IMG/VR virus record: IMGVR_UViG_3300006805_000105
Span: 1 to 30,671 of that record
Reading direction: 5' to 3' (one strand)
Length of the DNA: 30,671 nt
Source: a virus
The notes under the pieces were generated by a model. The model did not search any database. It saw only the letters and a list, made by a program, of their open reading frames with translations, and was not told where the DNA came from. The position numbers and the translations under genes were made by a program. This document shows, one piece after another, positions 14,486 through 22,787 of this stretch. Numbering within the stretch: position 1 is the stretch's first letter; each line of letters begins with the position of its first letter.

Positions 14486-15846
14486 TGGGATTTGTTCAGC
14501 TGCCATTAGGAGATAGCGGGCCCACGCATCGTTACCTGATTGACGAAATCGGTGACGTTGGCGGCGCGTATTCTTTTCAGCAGCTTGGAACATATGATGG
14601 CCCATTAGTAAAAATCAGAAGAGCCTCAGACAATGAAGAGCAAGACTTTGCCCCAACTGAAGGCGGAGTACTTGATACCGCAGCAATCGAAGAATTTTTA
14701 GACGGCACGACGGGTTTTGTAACTACTCTTTATGATCAAACAGAGGGTGGACACGACCTGATTCAGGCAACATCAGGAAATCAACCGCAAGTATTAAAAG
14801 ATTCAAACGGCTACTGGTATGCCAACTGTACTCAAAAATTCATAGCTTCGGCAAGCTTCATTGGCGCGCAAACAAACTCAACAGTTCACGTTATCTGGCA
14901 GTGTCTTTCAAATGGAGCCTTGCCCGTAACGAACGCTCAGGGCGGCATTAACCTTGGGGCCGGAAACAACATTCTCGTGCCATGGTGGACAACAGAGCAG
15001 TCGCCGACATTTAAAGACGCTTCCCAATCAAGCTTTAACTGGGCTGACAATAAGCCTCGAGAACACATTTTTAAATTCTTAAACGGGTCCGTGGCGAGCT
15101 TTGAGTACGCTTCAAACGGGAGAACCCCTTATACGGTGGCAAACCCAAGCTATTCAGAACTTTCGGTCGGAGCTTCTTTAGTTGAGGGAAATTTGCGCGT
15201 CTATGAGCTAGTAGTTTTCACAAAAGATGCTGATCAGGAAACTATTTTTGAGATCACAAAAAACAACTATCCCCTGATGTTCATGACGGAAACGCTTTGG
15301 CTCAACCTTGGCGACTCAAACACGGCGGCTGGTTTTGCGAACATTGGAACTCAGTGGACGGCAAGACAGGTAATTCAACAGCCCATTGAGGTGCCATACT
15401 ACTCTCGCGCTCACGGTGGTTTTACAATTCAAGATTTTCTCGACCACCCAGAAGACGTCACGTTTTATTTAGAAAATTTCACTTACGATAACGCGACTGT
15501 GATTATTTTTCTAGGAACAAATGACATAGCAATTGACGGCATCACGGGCTCCGAGTGCTACGATAAGCTGTGTGAGTTAGCTGGAATTATAAGAGCAGCT
15601 GGAGCCATGACCATTGCAGCAATTACCATGCTCCCGCGAACAGCTGCGGCTCCGTTTTCGGCTGAGCGGGATATTTTTAACGACCTTTTGATTGCAAATG
15701 CAGAGGGTGTTTTTGACATCGTCATCAACACGACTCTGGACCCCGCGCTAGAAGATCAAAACGACCCAACTTATTTTGCAGACACCACGCATTTGAACGA
15801 TGCCGGTCAACAACAACTTGCGGACCTTGTGGTGGCTGCTTTTTAA
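14485..15846 (+). CDS. Tail spike with lectin-like domain and SGNH esterase domain
   Basis: The 453-residue product combines two domains. Residues 20-265 resemble the concanavalin-like domain of arabinofuranosidase-B-type proteins (Gly-Ala-Tyr-Ser-Phe, Ile-Arg-Arg-Ala-Ser-Asp-Asn, Thr-Leu-Tyr-Asp-Gln). Residues 270-453 carry the four SGNH/GDSL hydrolase blocks: Gly-Asp277-Ser278-Asn279 with the nucleophile Ser, a Gly-Gly at 311-312, Gly-Thr-Asn346-Asp, and Asp433-x2-His436-Leu-Asn for the Asp/His pair. It would bind host surface glycan and remove O-acetyl or similar esters. The esterase is complete and placed beside the fibre genes, which supports a virion depolymerase or receptor-modifying role. 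Confidence 0.85.
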   Translation: MGFVQLPLGDSGPTHRYLIDEIGDVGGAYSFQQLGTYDGPLVKIRRASDNEEQDFAPTEGGVLDTAAIEEFLDGTTGFVTTLYDQTEGGHDLIQATSGNQPQVLKDSNGYWYANCTQKFIASASFIGAQTNSTVHVIWQCLSNGALPVTNAQGGINLGAGNNILVPWWTTEQSPTFKDASQSSFNWADNKPREHIFKFLNGSVASFEYASNGRTPYTVANPSYSELSVGASLVEGNLRVYELVVFTKDADQETIFEITKNNYPLMFMTETLWLNLGDSNTAAGFANIGTQWTARQVIQQPIEVPYYSRAHGGFTIQDFLDHPEDVTFYLENFTYDNATVIIFLGTNDIAIDGITGSECYDKLCELAGIIRAAGAMTIAAITMLPRTAAAPFSAERDIFNDLLIANAEGVFDIVINTTLDPALEDQNDPTYFADTTHLNDAGQQQLADLVVAAF

Positions 15847-15856
15847 AGGAGTAAAC

Positions 15857-16117
15857 GTGAACGACGAAATGAAATTAAAGGTTATCCAAGAAATCATGGA
15901 CGATCTTCAAAGCCAGATGGAGATGGGCAGGGACGACTTCGATGAGCGTCTCGGCCGCAAAAAGCCTGATATTGAAATTCGAGAAGAAGTTATCGGGAAA
16001 GACCTCGACGGCGACATGGAGATGGGCGAGGACCCAGAACACATGGAGACGGTCTTGGGCGACGACGAATCCCCCGAGGATAAACTCAAATCACGCATCA
16101 TGAAAATGAGAGGCTAA
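15857..16117 (+). CDS. Small acidic protein, 86 residues
   Basis: AAAGGAG at 15845-15851 precedes GTG 15857, making this a better start than an in-frame codon at 15800 that would overlap the spike gene. The product is strongly acidic and Met-rich (Met-Glu-Met-Gly-Glu-Asp and similar), with a basic patch at residues 31-37 and a basic last 11 residues. It precedes the tail adaptor gene. It may be a virion assembly factor; no motif identifies it. Confidence 0.65.
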   Translation: MNDEMKLKVIQEIMDDLQSQMEMGRDDFDERLGRKKPDIEIREEVIGKDLDGDMEMGEDPEHMETVLGDDESPEDKLKSRIMKMRG

Positions 16118-16118
16118 A

Positions 16119-17057
16119 TTGGCCCTACCTCAATATGCGACAGAACAGTTACTTGAAAACATCAAGCGCCGATGCTTGGTGCCGACAAGTCAGCTCACCT
16201 ACACGCCTCAAGGGCTCACTGATTTGGCAAACGATACGCTTCAGGGCGAAATCGTGCCGCTCATTATGTCGACTCGTGAGGACTATTTTGTCACGCATGT
16301 TGATGTTCTAAGCCCCGCCGACGGCGTTATTGATTTTCCGGCTGAAGCCGTGGGGTCGAAACTTAGAAACGTCTGCTATTACCCGTCGGGCAATCCGCTC
16401 AACATCATCAATTTGCCAAGGATTGACCTGGATCTTGTGGCTGGGGTCGGTTTCATGAATTACGCCACTTTGGCGGGGTTTTATATTGAGGGGAATAAAT
16501 TCTGCCTCTACCCAAACACCTCGGTTCCGACAAACACAACGATTCGCATCTATTACTACAAACGCGTGCTGACACTTGCCGCGCCCGGCCACTACGCCTA
16601 CGTGCGAAGCGTCGACACAAACACGAATGAGATTATTGTCGATTCGGTGCCCTCTGACTGGGAGGTGGGCTCAGAACTCAATACGGTTTCGGGTGAGCCG
16701 AACTTCGATATCACAAATTCACGGGTCACAATTCAGGCCCTATCTTCTCCGACGATCACGCTCGATAGCGTCGAGGACATAGAGGTCGGAAATTACATTT
16801 CGTTTTACGGCTATTCGGCGATTCCCATGATTCCGCTTGAGGCGCATCAATATCTTGCGCAAGTCACCGCCGGTAAGGTGCTTGAGGGCCTGGGAGACCG
16901 CGAGGGGATGACGGCGGCCCTTCAGAAAGCGCAATCGCTTAAAGATTCACTGCTTGTCATGATTTCTAACCGCATCGATGGGAGCCCTAAAAAGGTCATT
17001 AATCCTCAAGGGGGATTAAGAATGCCTTACTGGCGACGTGGTTGGTGGGGGTTTTAA
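16119..17057 (+). CDS. Head-tail adaptor / tail tubular protein A-like
   Basis: The start is TTG 16119, just after the previous stop, with GAGAGG 5 nt upstream. The first 55 residues (Ile-Lys-Arg-Arg-Cys-Leu-Val-Pro-Thr-Ser-Gln, then Asp-Leu-Ala-Asn-Asp-Thr and Pro-Leu-Ile-Met-Ser-Thr-Arg-Glu) match the pattern I know for podovirus adaptor proteins that bind the portal. The middle is beta-rich with Tyr clusters and the last 50 residues form a helix and a Trp/Arg-rich tail. At 312 residues it is larger than T7 gp11 (about 196). The nozzle gene follows directly. Confidence 0.7.
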   Translation: MALPQYATEQLLENIKRRCLVPTSQLTYTPQGLTDLANDTLQGEIVPLIMSTREDYFVTHVDVLSPADGVIDFPAEAVGSKLRNVCYYPSGNPLNIINLPRIDLDLVAGVGFMNYATLAGFYIEGNKFCLYPNTSVPTNTTIRIYYYKRVLTLAAPGHYAYVRSVDTNTNEIIVDSVPSDWEVGSELNTVSGEPNFDITNSRVTIQALSSPTITLDSVEDIEVGNYISFYGYSAIPMIPLEAHQYLAQVTAGKVLEGLGDREGMTAALQKAQSLKDSLLVMISNRIDGSPKKVINPQGGLRMPYWRRGWWGF

Positions 17058-19736
17058 TTGGCCGCTCAACAAAAGCTCGACCTTCAGTTAAAAGGCCTCT
17101 ATACGACGCCAAACAACCTCTCTGCGGTTCCGCAAGGGGCGCTCGAGGTCGCTGACAACGTCGTTATCAACACGCAGTCGAAAGTCGACTCGCGCCGCGG
17201 ACAAACCCAATACGGCGACCCCCTAGATATTGGCTCGGGCCAAGTTAACAAACTGTTCAATTACGCGCAGTCCATCATTGCAAACTATGACGACAAAATG
17301 GCCTACGACTCTGGGAGCGGCGTTTGGGTCGAATACCCGGGCACCTATACGGCGCCATCAAACGACTTCCGCATGCGCTCCCTTGAGGCGGCAAAAAACT
17401 TTTACTTCACGACCGATGCCGGGATTTACAAGCTTGACGCGATAAACGCAGACCCGCGGCCCGCGGGCGTCGTTCGCGCTCTAGGCGGCACCGCCACAAC
17501 AACGGGCACGACGGGATTTCTTGAGCCAGATTCGGCGGTCGCCTATCGCATGATCTGGGGCTATCGGGATGCAAACAATAACCTCATTCGTGGGGCGCCA
17601 TCTCAGCGTCTTGTTGTCGCAAACTCAGGCTCGGACCCCGTCGACGTCAATCTCACGTTTCAGATCCCAGACACAATCACGACTGAGTACTTTTATCAAA
17701 TTTATAGGTCTTTCGGCACGGCCGATGCCGACGATGAGCCCTCAGACGAGCTTCAGCTTGTCATCCAGGGAAACCCGACCTCGGGGGAAATTTCGGCAAA
17801 GGAATTCACAACTCTCGACATTACTCCCTATTCCCTCATGCGGGAAACGCTCTACACGTCGCCCTCGCAGCAGGGGATAGAGAATGCCAACTATGAGCCA
17901 CCCTTTGCCATTGACATGGACGTGTTTAAAAACTGCGCATTTTACGCCAATATCACGCAAAAGCAGTCCTTGTCTCTTGCGCTCATTTCGGTGGAGTTCC
18001 CTTCTTTTGGCTATTACACCTCGGCGACGGTTGACACGACAAACGGCTCTGCTGTTTTGACCGGCGTTACGGACACAAGCGACTTGCGCGTGGGGATGCG
18101 CGCCGTGGGCACCGGGATTCCGGCGGGGCTCACAGTACTTTCAATCGATTCCTCAACACAAGTCACCCTTTCCGGTAACGCTTCAGCGACGGGCACCGTG
18201 AGTGTGGAGTTTCAAGACAGGCTCACGGTTGGGGGCGTAAATTATTGGGGCGGTAGCGCACAAGATGTGGCCACAAACACCTTTTTTGTCGATGCCTCTG
18301 GCACCCCGGGGCAAAACATCGCAGCGACCGCTTTAAGCTTGGTCGAAGTTATCAATAAGAGCTCATCAAACACGCTCGTTTATGCCTACTATCTCTCGGG
18401 CGTTGAGGATTTGCCGGGGCAAATTCTATTTCAGGAGCGGGCTATCGGGGGCGCCACTTTTTACGCCACAAGCACGGCTGGGGATTCGTTTTCTCCCGTG
18501 CTTCCTGCGTCTGGAACCACAATCGCCTCTGATAACGATGCGAGACAAAACCGGGTCGCCATTTCAAAACCCGGCGAGGTTGAGGCTGTGCCCAGCTACA
18601 CATATTTTGACGTGGGCTCGGCGAATTTTCCCATTCAGCGAGTCGTGGCGCTTAGGGACGGGATTTTCTTTTTTAAGCAAGACGGGATTTTTAGGCTTTC
18701 CGGGGAAACTTTCTCAAGTTTCGTCCTCGACCTTTTGGATAACACCGTGACGCTTCAGGTGCCAGAAAGCGCCGTGGCCTTTAATAACCAAGTGTTTTGT
18801 TTCACCACGCAAGGGGTTTGCGCCGTCACGGATGCCGGCGTCCAGATCATGAGTGTTCCCATTGAGGCAACACTCCTTGAGCTTTCAAGCGATCAGTATA
18901 CGAATTTCGTTTCGGCAAGCTTTGGCGTGGCCTACGAATCGTCGCGCCAATACCTGTTTTTCACCGTAACTGAAACCGATGACGAGTTTGCGACCCAAGC
19001 GTTTATTTATAACTCGCTGACTTCGACCTGGACCCGATGGGTGATGAATCGGACCTGCGGCGTGGTCAACACGTCAGTTAACAAGCTGTTTATGGCCGAG
19101 CCTGATTCTGGCCAAGTGCTCATTGAGAGAAAATCATTCACCAACGCCGACTACGCCGACGAGCAGTACAACGTGACGATTAGCTCAATCGATACCGCAA
19201 ACAGCCAGGTCACGGTTCTAGACGCATCAAGCGTCGCCACAGGAATGACATTGTCACAAAATGCCCGCAATTACCTGGTTACTGAGGTGGCCGGTAACGT
19301 GCTCACGCTAACGGGAACCTCGGGGCTCACGGCCGCCGCGGCGATTGTGTACACGCCGATTGAAAACTCAGTGCAATGGGCGCCGATTGATCTAGAAAAC
19401 CCAGGGCTTTTAAAGCAATTTTCGGAGATTGGACTGTTTTTTAGAAACGCTGCCTTTAGGGAAATTGAGGCCACGTTTTCCTCAAATATTACGGCCGGGG
19501 ATGAAACCGTAATGATCGCAAATATCAGTCTTGGGGGTTTTGGCGAATTCCCCTTCGGGCAACAGCCCTGGGGTGGGGTTTTAGGGGGCCAGGCCGTTTT
19601 AAGAACCTATGTTCCGCCGGAACAGCAGCGCTGCAATTGGCTGATTTTGGCACTTAGAACTCAAGAGGCTTTCACGGGGTTTTCCCTTCAAGGCCTTTCT
19701 GTTTGGTTTAACCCAATGAGCCCGAGGATTAAATAG
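17058..19736 (+). CDS. Tail nozzle / tail tubular protein B-like
   Basis: The 892-residue product starts at TTG 17058 directly after the adaptor stop, with GGGGG a few bases upstream. The N-terminus (Leu-Asp-Leu-Gln-Leu-Lys-Gly-Leu-Tyr-Thr-Thr-Pro-Asn-Asn, then Val-Asp-Ser-Arg-Arg-Gly-Gln) fits podovirus tail tube proteins that form the nozzle below the adaptor. Most of the protein is beta-rich, as expected for a propeller-like hub, with Thr/Val repeats at about 325-390 and 700-750 that look like inserted beta domains. Size is close to T7 gp12 (about 794). Late element D lies near its 3' end. Confidence 0.78.
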   Translation: MAAQQKLDLQLKGLYTTPNNLSAVPQGALEVADNVVINTQSKVDSRRGQTQYGDPLDIGSGQVNKLFNYAQSIIANYDDKMAYDSGSGVWVEYPGTYTAPSNDFRMRSLEAAKNFYFTTDAGIYKLDAINADPRPAGVVRALGGTATTTGTTGFLEPDSAVAYRMIWGYRDANNNLIRGAPSQRLVVANSGSDPVDVNLTFQIPDTITTEYFYQIYRSFGTADADDEPSDELQLVIQGNPTSGEISAKEFTTLDITPYSLMRETLYTSPSQQGIENANYEPPFAIDMDVFKNCAFYANITQKQSLSLALISVEFPSFGYYTSATVDTTNGSAVLTGVTDTSDLRVGMRAVGTGIPAGLTVLSIDSSTQVTLSGNASATGTVSVEFQDRLTVGGVNYWGGSAQDVATNTFFVDASGTPGQNIAATALSLVEVINKSSSNTLVYAYYLSGVEDLPGQILFQERAIGGATFYATSTAGDSFSPVLPASGTTIASDNDARQNRVAISKPGEVEAVPSYTYFDVGSANFPIQRVVALRDGIFFFKQDGIFRLSGETFSSFVLDLLDNTVTLQVPESAVAFNNQVFCFTTQGVCAVTDAGVQIMSVPIEATLLELSSDQYTNFVSASFGVAYESSRQYLFFTVTETDDEFATQAFIYNSLTSTWTRWVMNRTCGVVNTSVNKLFMAEPDSGQVLIERKSFTNADYADEQYNVTISSIDTANSQVTVLDASSVATGMTLSQNARNYLVTEVAGNVLTLTGTSGLTAAAAIVYTPIENSVQWAPIDLENPGLLKQFSEIGLFFRNAAFREIEATFSSNITAGDETVMIANISLGGFGEFPFGQQPWGGVLGGQAVLRTYVPPEQQRCNWLILALRTQEAFTGFSLQGLSVWFNPMSPRIK
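19644..19655 (+). promoter_or_regulatory. Late-module element ATTTTGGCACTT, copy D (inside the nozzle gene)
   Basis: This copy is inside coding sequence, 82 nt before the GTG of the next gene, and shares 15 bp with copy C. It codes for Ile-Leu-Ala-Leu, so chance or codon constraint is possible, but its place before the ejection-protein block fits a module promoter. Confidence 0.35.
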
Positions 19737-20135
19737 GTGAAATTTCAAACGCCGAAACGCATTTTAAATGAGGACCTAAAAGACGCCCCCTCGTGGGTTC
19801 AAAACATCACCGGGCCGTTTAATTCCGTGGGTGAATCGCTTGCTCAAATTTTCAACAAAAACGTGTCTGAAGAAAACATGGCCTCTCAGATTTACGAGCT
19901 CGTTTACCGGACGCCGTCGACATATCCAACCGTGGACCCTGTTTATTTCACCCGCACGTTAAGAAACAAGGCGACCGGGCTTCAGGTGCTTCAGTGCGTG
20001 GAGAAAACGACCTATGAGCCCGCGGCGGGCCCGGTCTATGTACCATGGGCCGATATCAACGGGCAGATCAAGATTAACGCGATCACGGGGCTTGAGGCTT
20101 CAAAAACCTACATTGTTCGTTTGAGATTAACCTAG
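19737..20135 (+). CDS. Small virion-associated protein, 132 residues
   Basis: The start is GTG 19737, immediately after the nozzle stop, with GAGG about 9 nt upstream. The N-terminal half is amphipathic (Pro-Lys-Arg-Ile-Leu-Asn-Glu-Asp-Leu-Lys, Trp-Val-Gln-Asn-Ile). The C-terminal half looks like a small beta domain ending in Tyr-Ile-Val-Arg-Leu-Arg-Leu. It lies between nozzle and ejection proteins, so a tail-tip or knob protein is possible. No family is recognised. Confidence 0.65.
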   Translation: MKFQTPKRILNEDLKDAPSWVQNITGPFNSVGESLAQIFNKNVSEENMASQIYELVYRTPSTYPTVDPVYFTRTLRNKATGLQVLQCVEKTTYEPAAGPVYVPWADINGQIKINAITGLEASKTYIVRLRLT

Positions 20136-20145
20136 AGGGCAGACG

Positions 20146-21636
20146 ATGGCTTATTACAATCAAGAGGAAGATGAGAATTTAAACCCGGATCAGCAGCAGG
20201 CGGGCGGCGTACAAACCGCGCCACAGGCCGCGATGGCCCAGCCAGGCGCTCCTGGGGCGGCGGCGGGCGGCGGCGCTGGCGCCAAGACGCCTGATAACCC
20301 CGGAAATTTCGTCGGCATTAAGTCCTACCTCGACGCAAACAAAAACCAAGCAAGCAAACTCGGCGATCAGGCCTCAGGCGTTATCAATCAATCGGCTCAA
20401 GGGGCGCGGGATTCGGTCTCGGGCCTTCAGAATACTTTCACCCAGGCCGCGGGCTCCCCTGTTGCCTACGACCCATCAATCAATCAAAAGATCGGACAGG
20501 GCGCAGAGAAACTCTCGGAGCAGGAAAAACAGCAGGCTAAAAATCAGTACAACGCTCAATATTCAGGTCCGATGGATTTGATGGATCAGAACCTCTCTGG
20601 CCAATACACCGAAGCCCAGAAGAAACTTAACGCGGCTAAAACCAATGTCGAATCATCTGGCACCGAGCAGGGGCGAAAGAATCTCATCACTCAGGTGAAC
20701 GATAAGCCTCGCACGGCGGGAGTCACGAATTTTGACAACATCCTTTTGCAATCGGGTTCTGGACGAGACAAGCTCGCACAGGCCTCGCAAGCCAATAAGG
20801 ACGTGACGGGCGATGTTCTGGGTCAAGCGAACACGCAGGCCGCCCAGCTTGCCCAGGCGAACAAGGCCGCCGCAGACAAGGCCCGCACCGAAACGCAAAA
20901 CGCGGTGAGCGGCGCGCAGTCTGAATTCAGCAAGCAATTTGATCCCAACGACCCGAATAGCCGTCTCGCTCAGGCGATTTCAAAAGCCCTCCTTGCAAAT
21001 CAAGATGTGGCCAATGACGTTTACGATGACCCCTATGGTCTAACTAAGAACAATCTAGATTTGTTCGGTCTTGCTCCGGGGCAATTGTCATACGGAGCCA
21101 ACATCGCAGACTATTTTAAGCAAGCTGATCCGACCAAAATAACCGCCGAAACGCTTGCGACGCCTGAGGAATTTGCGCGCGCCCAGGCGCTTGCCGAATT
21201 AGCGGACGGAACGAGCCTTCTAGATCAAAACAAGATTGGTGAGTCGGGCACTTCGGACCAATACCTTGGAAAGATCGATAAAGAGGGTCTGCTGGCGGAT
21301 ATTGGGAAGCGGGCATCAAACTTCCAAGATGTTTGGAACAAGCAAGAAGCAAAATCTTTGACGAATCCCAAGGCAAACTGGGCAGAGGAGATGATGCCTG
21401 CGCTCTCGACGGGCGGTTTCAGAAACTCCTACATGCCGCTTATTTCCGGGCATACACCACAGGAATTGAAAACAGAGATTGTTCCTAAGCTACTTTCGGC
21501 AGCGGCAAACCAGTGGAACGACCCCACGGGGAAAATCAGCGATGTGGGAATCCTCGCTCAAAACATTAAAAAGTATCTAGCCGATTTGGATTCCAAATCT
21601 AAAGGTAAGAAATTCTCGGCGACCGGAGGTCAATAG
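20146..21636 (+). CDS. Internal virion (ejection) protein, Ala/Gln-rich
   Basis: The 496-residue product begins with a low-complexity region (Gln, Ala, Gly, Pro; residues 1-55), followed by long Ala/Gln/Asn-rich helices (60-290) and a more globular C-terminal half. AGAGGG lies upstream of ATG 20146. Together with the next three genes it forms a block of large, Ala-rich, late proteins downstream of the tail genes, the usual place of podovirus ejection proteins that leave the capsid with the DNA and span the host envelope. The assignment is by composition and position. Confidence 0.6.
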   Translation: MAYYNQEEDENLNPDQQQAGGVQTAPQAAMAQPGAPGAAAGGGAGAKTPDNPGNFVGIKSYLDANKNQASKLGDQASGVINQSAQGARDSVSGLQNTFTQAAGSPVAYDPSINQKIGQGAEKLSEQEKQQAKNQYNAQYSGPMDLMDQNLSGQYTEAQKKLNAAKTNVESSGTEQGRKNLITQVNDKPRTAGVTNFDNILLQSGSGRDKLAQASQANKDVTGDVLGQANTQAAQLAQANKAAADKARTETQNAVSGAQSEFSKQFDPNDPNSRLAQAISKALLANQDVANDVYDDPYGLTKNNLDLFGLAPGQLSYGANIADYFKQADPTKITAETLATPEEFARAQALAELADGTSLLDQNKIGESGTSDQYLGKIDKEGLLADIGKRASNFQDVWNKQEAKSLTNPKANWAEEMMPALSTGGFRNSYMPLISGHTPQELKTEIVPKLLSAAANQWNDPTGKISDVGILAQNIKKYLADLDSKSKGKKFSATGGQ

Positions 21637-22787
21637 TGTCAAGCAGAGCTGACTCACTTTATAACAACGCGTTTTCGCTCATCAACAACGTGGGTGTTCC
21701 AAACGTTGAGGACATGGAGCTTCAACTTCAAGACCTTGTGCTCCAAGGCATTTTATCTCCGGAGGATGCGCAGGCGGCTCTTGCCGGCGACAGCGCCATG
21801 GGCGGGATCACACTAGACCCGGCGCTGAAGCAAAAACAAATGGCTTCGCTTGCGGCACTTCAGGACCTCGCCGATAACGGCGGCGTAACGCTGACTGATC
21901 AAGCGAACCTAAGAAAGACCATGGATCAGGTTAACGCCGAGGAGCGTGGCGCTCGCGATGCCATTATTTCAAATGCGGATGCCCGCGGCATGGGCGGCTC
22001 GGGCCTTGCGCTCATGAGTCAAATGAAAAACCAGCAGGACGCCGCTACTCGAGCTAGTAATGCGGGTCTCGACATGACGGCAAAAGCCAGAGACATGGCC
22101 CTTCAGGCCCTAATTCAAGGCGGCACTCAGGCCGGAAATGTTCGCTCTCAAGATTTTAATGAGCAGTCTCAAATTGCTCAAGGGCAAGACGCTATTTCGA
22201 AGTTCAATGCCGCAAATCAGCAGCAAACAAACTTGGCAAACACCGCAGCGAGAAACAATGCTCAGCAAATGAATCTGCAGGCCAAGCAGGCCATTGCGAA
22301 TACGAACACGGCACAGAGAAACTCGTCCCAGCAGTACAACAAAGAGTTACAGCAGAAAAATTACGAAAACCAGATGAACAAGGCGCAGACTGGTGCAAAT
22401 CTCCTGACTGGCCATGCCGCTTCATCTCAAGCGCAGTCGAACGCCGACAGAGAAAACAATCAAAAGCTTATCGGAACGGCGCTCACCGCCGCAGCGATGT
22501 TTTCCGACGAAAACGTCAAAGAGGACGTTGAGTGCTTTGATCCATCGGCCTTTCTCGATAGCATCGTGCCCAAAAAATACAGATACAAGGACGAGAGCAT
22601 GGGCGAGGGCGAGCGCTATGGAATTATGGCGCAGGACCTTGAAAAGTCGCCTGCAGGCGATTCCATCGTGAAGGATACTCCTGTCGGCAAGGCCGTCGAC
22701 ACGGCCCAGGCCACAGGGCCGATCTTGGCGTCACTTGGTGACTTGCACCACAGACTTAAAAGAATTGAGGGGGACGGACATGCCTAA
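21636..22787 (+). CDS. Ejection-type protein with C-terminal S74 chaperone domain
   Basis: The start is GTG 21636 (GGAGG 6 nt upstream), overlapping the previous stop by one base. Residues 1-285 form Ala/Gln/Asn-rich helices. The last 95 residues are an S74-type intramolecular chaperone domain: Phe-Ser-Asp-Glu-Asn-Val-Lys-Glu-Asp (from 289), then Tyr-Arg-Tyr-Lys, and Tyr-Gly-Ile-Met-Ala-Gln-Asp-Leu-Glu-Lys-Ser. A terminal coiled helix (His-His-Arg-Leu-Lys-Arg-Ile-Glu) closes it. In tail spikes this domain folds the trimer and cuts itself off. The junction between chaperone and body is near residue 288, where Ser290 is the likely catalytic residue by analogy. Confidence 0.75.
   Translation: MSSRADSLYNNAFSLINNVGVPNVEDMELQLQDLVLQGILSPEDAQAALAGDSAMGGITLDPALKQKQMASLAALQDLADNGGVTLTDQANLRKTMDQVNAEERGARDAIISNADARGMGGSGLALMSQMKNQQDAATRASNAGLDMTAKARDMALQALIQGGTQAGNVRSQDFNEQSQIAQGQDAISKFNAANQQQTNLANTAARNNAQQMNLQAKQAIANTNTAQRNSSQQYNKELQQKNYENQMNKAQTGANLLTGHAASSQAQSNADRENNQKLIGTALTAAAMFSDENVKEDVECFDPSAFLDSIVPKKYRYKDESMGEGERYGIMAQDLEKSPAGDSIVKDTPVGKAVDTAQATGPILASLGDLHHRLKRIEGDGHA

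Noticed and set aside
15800-15856. An upstream start for the small acidic gene overlapping the spike gene
   Set aside because: GTG 15857 has AAAGGAG at good spacing; the upstream codon has none.
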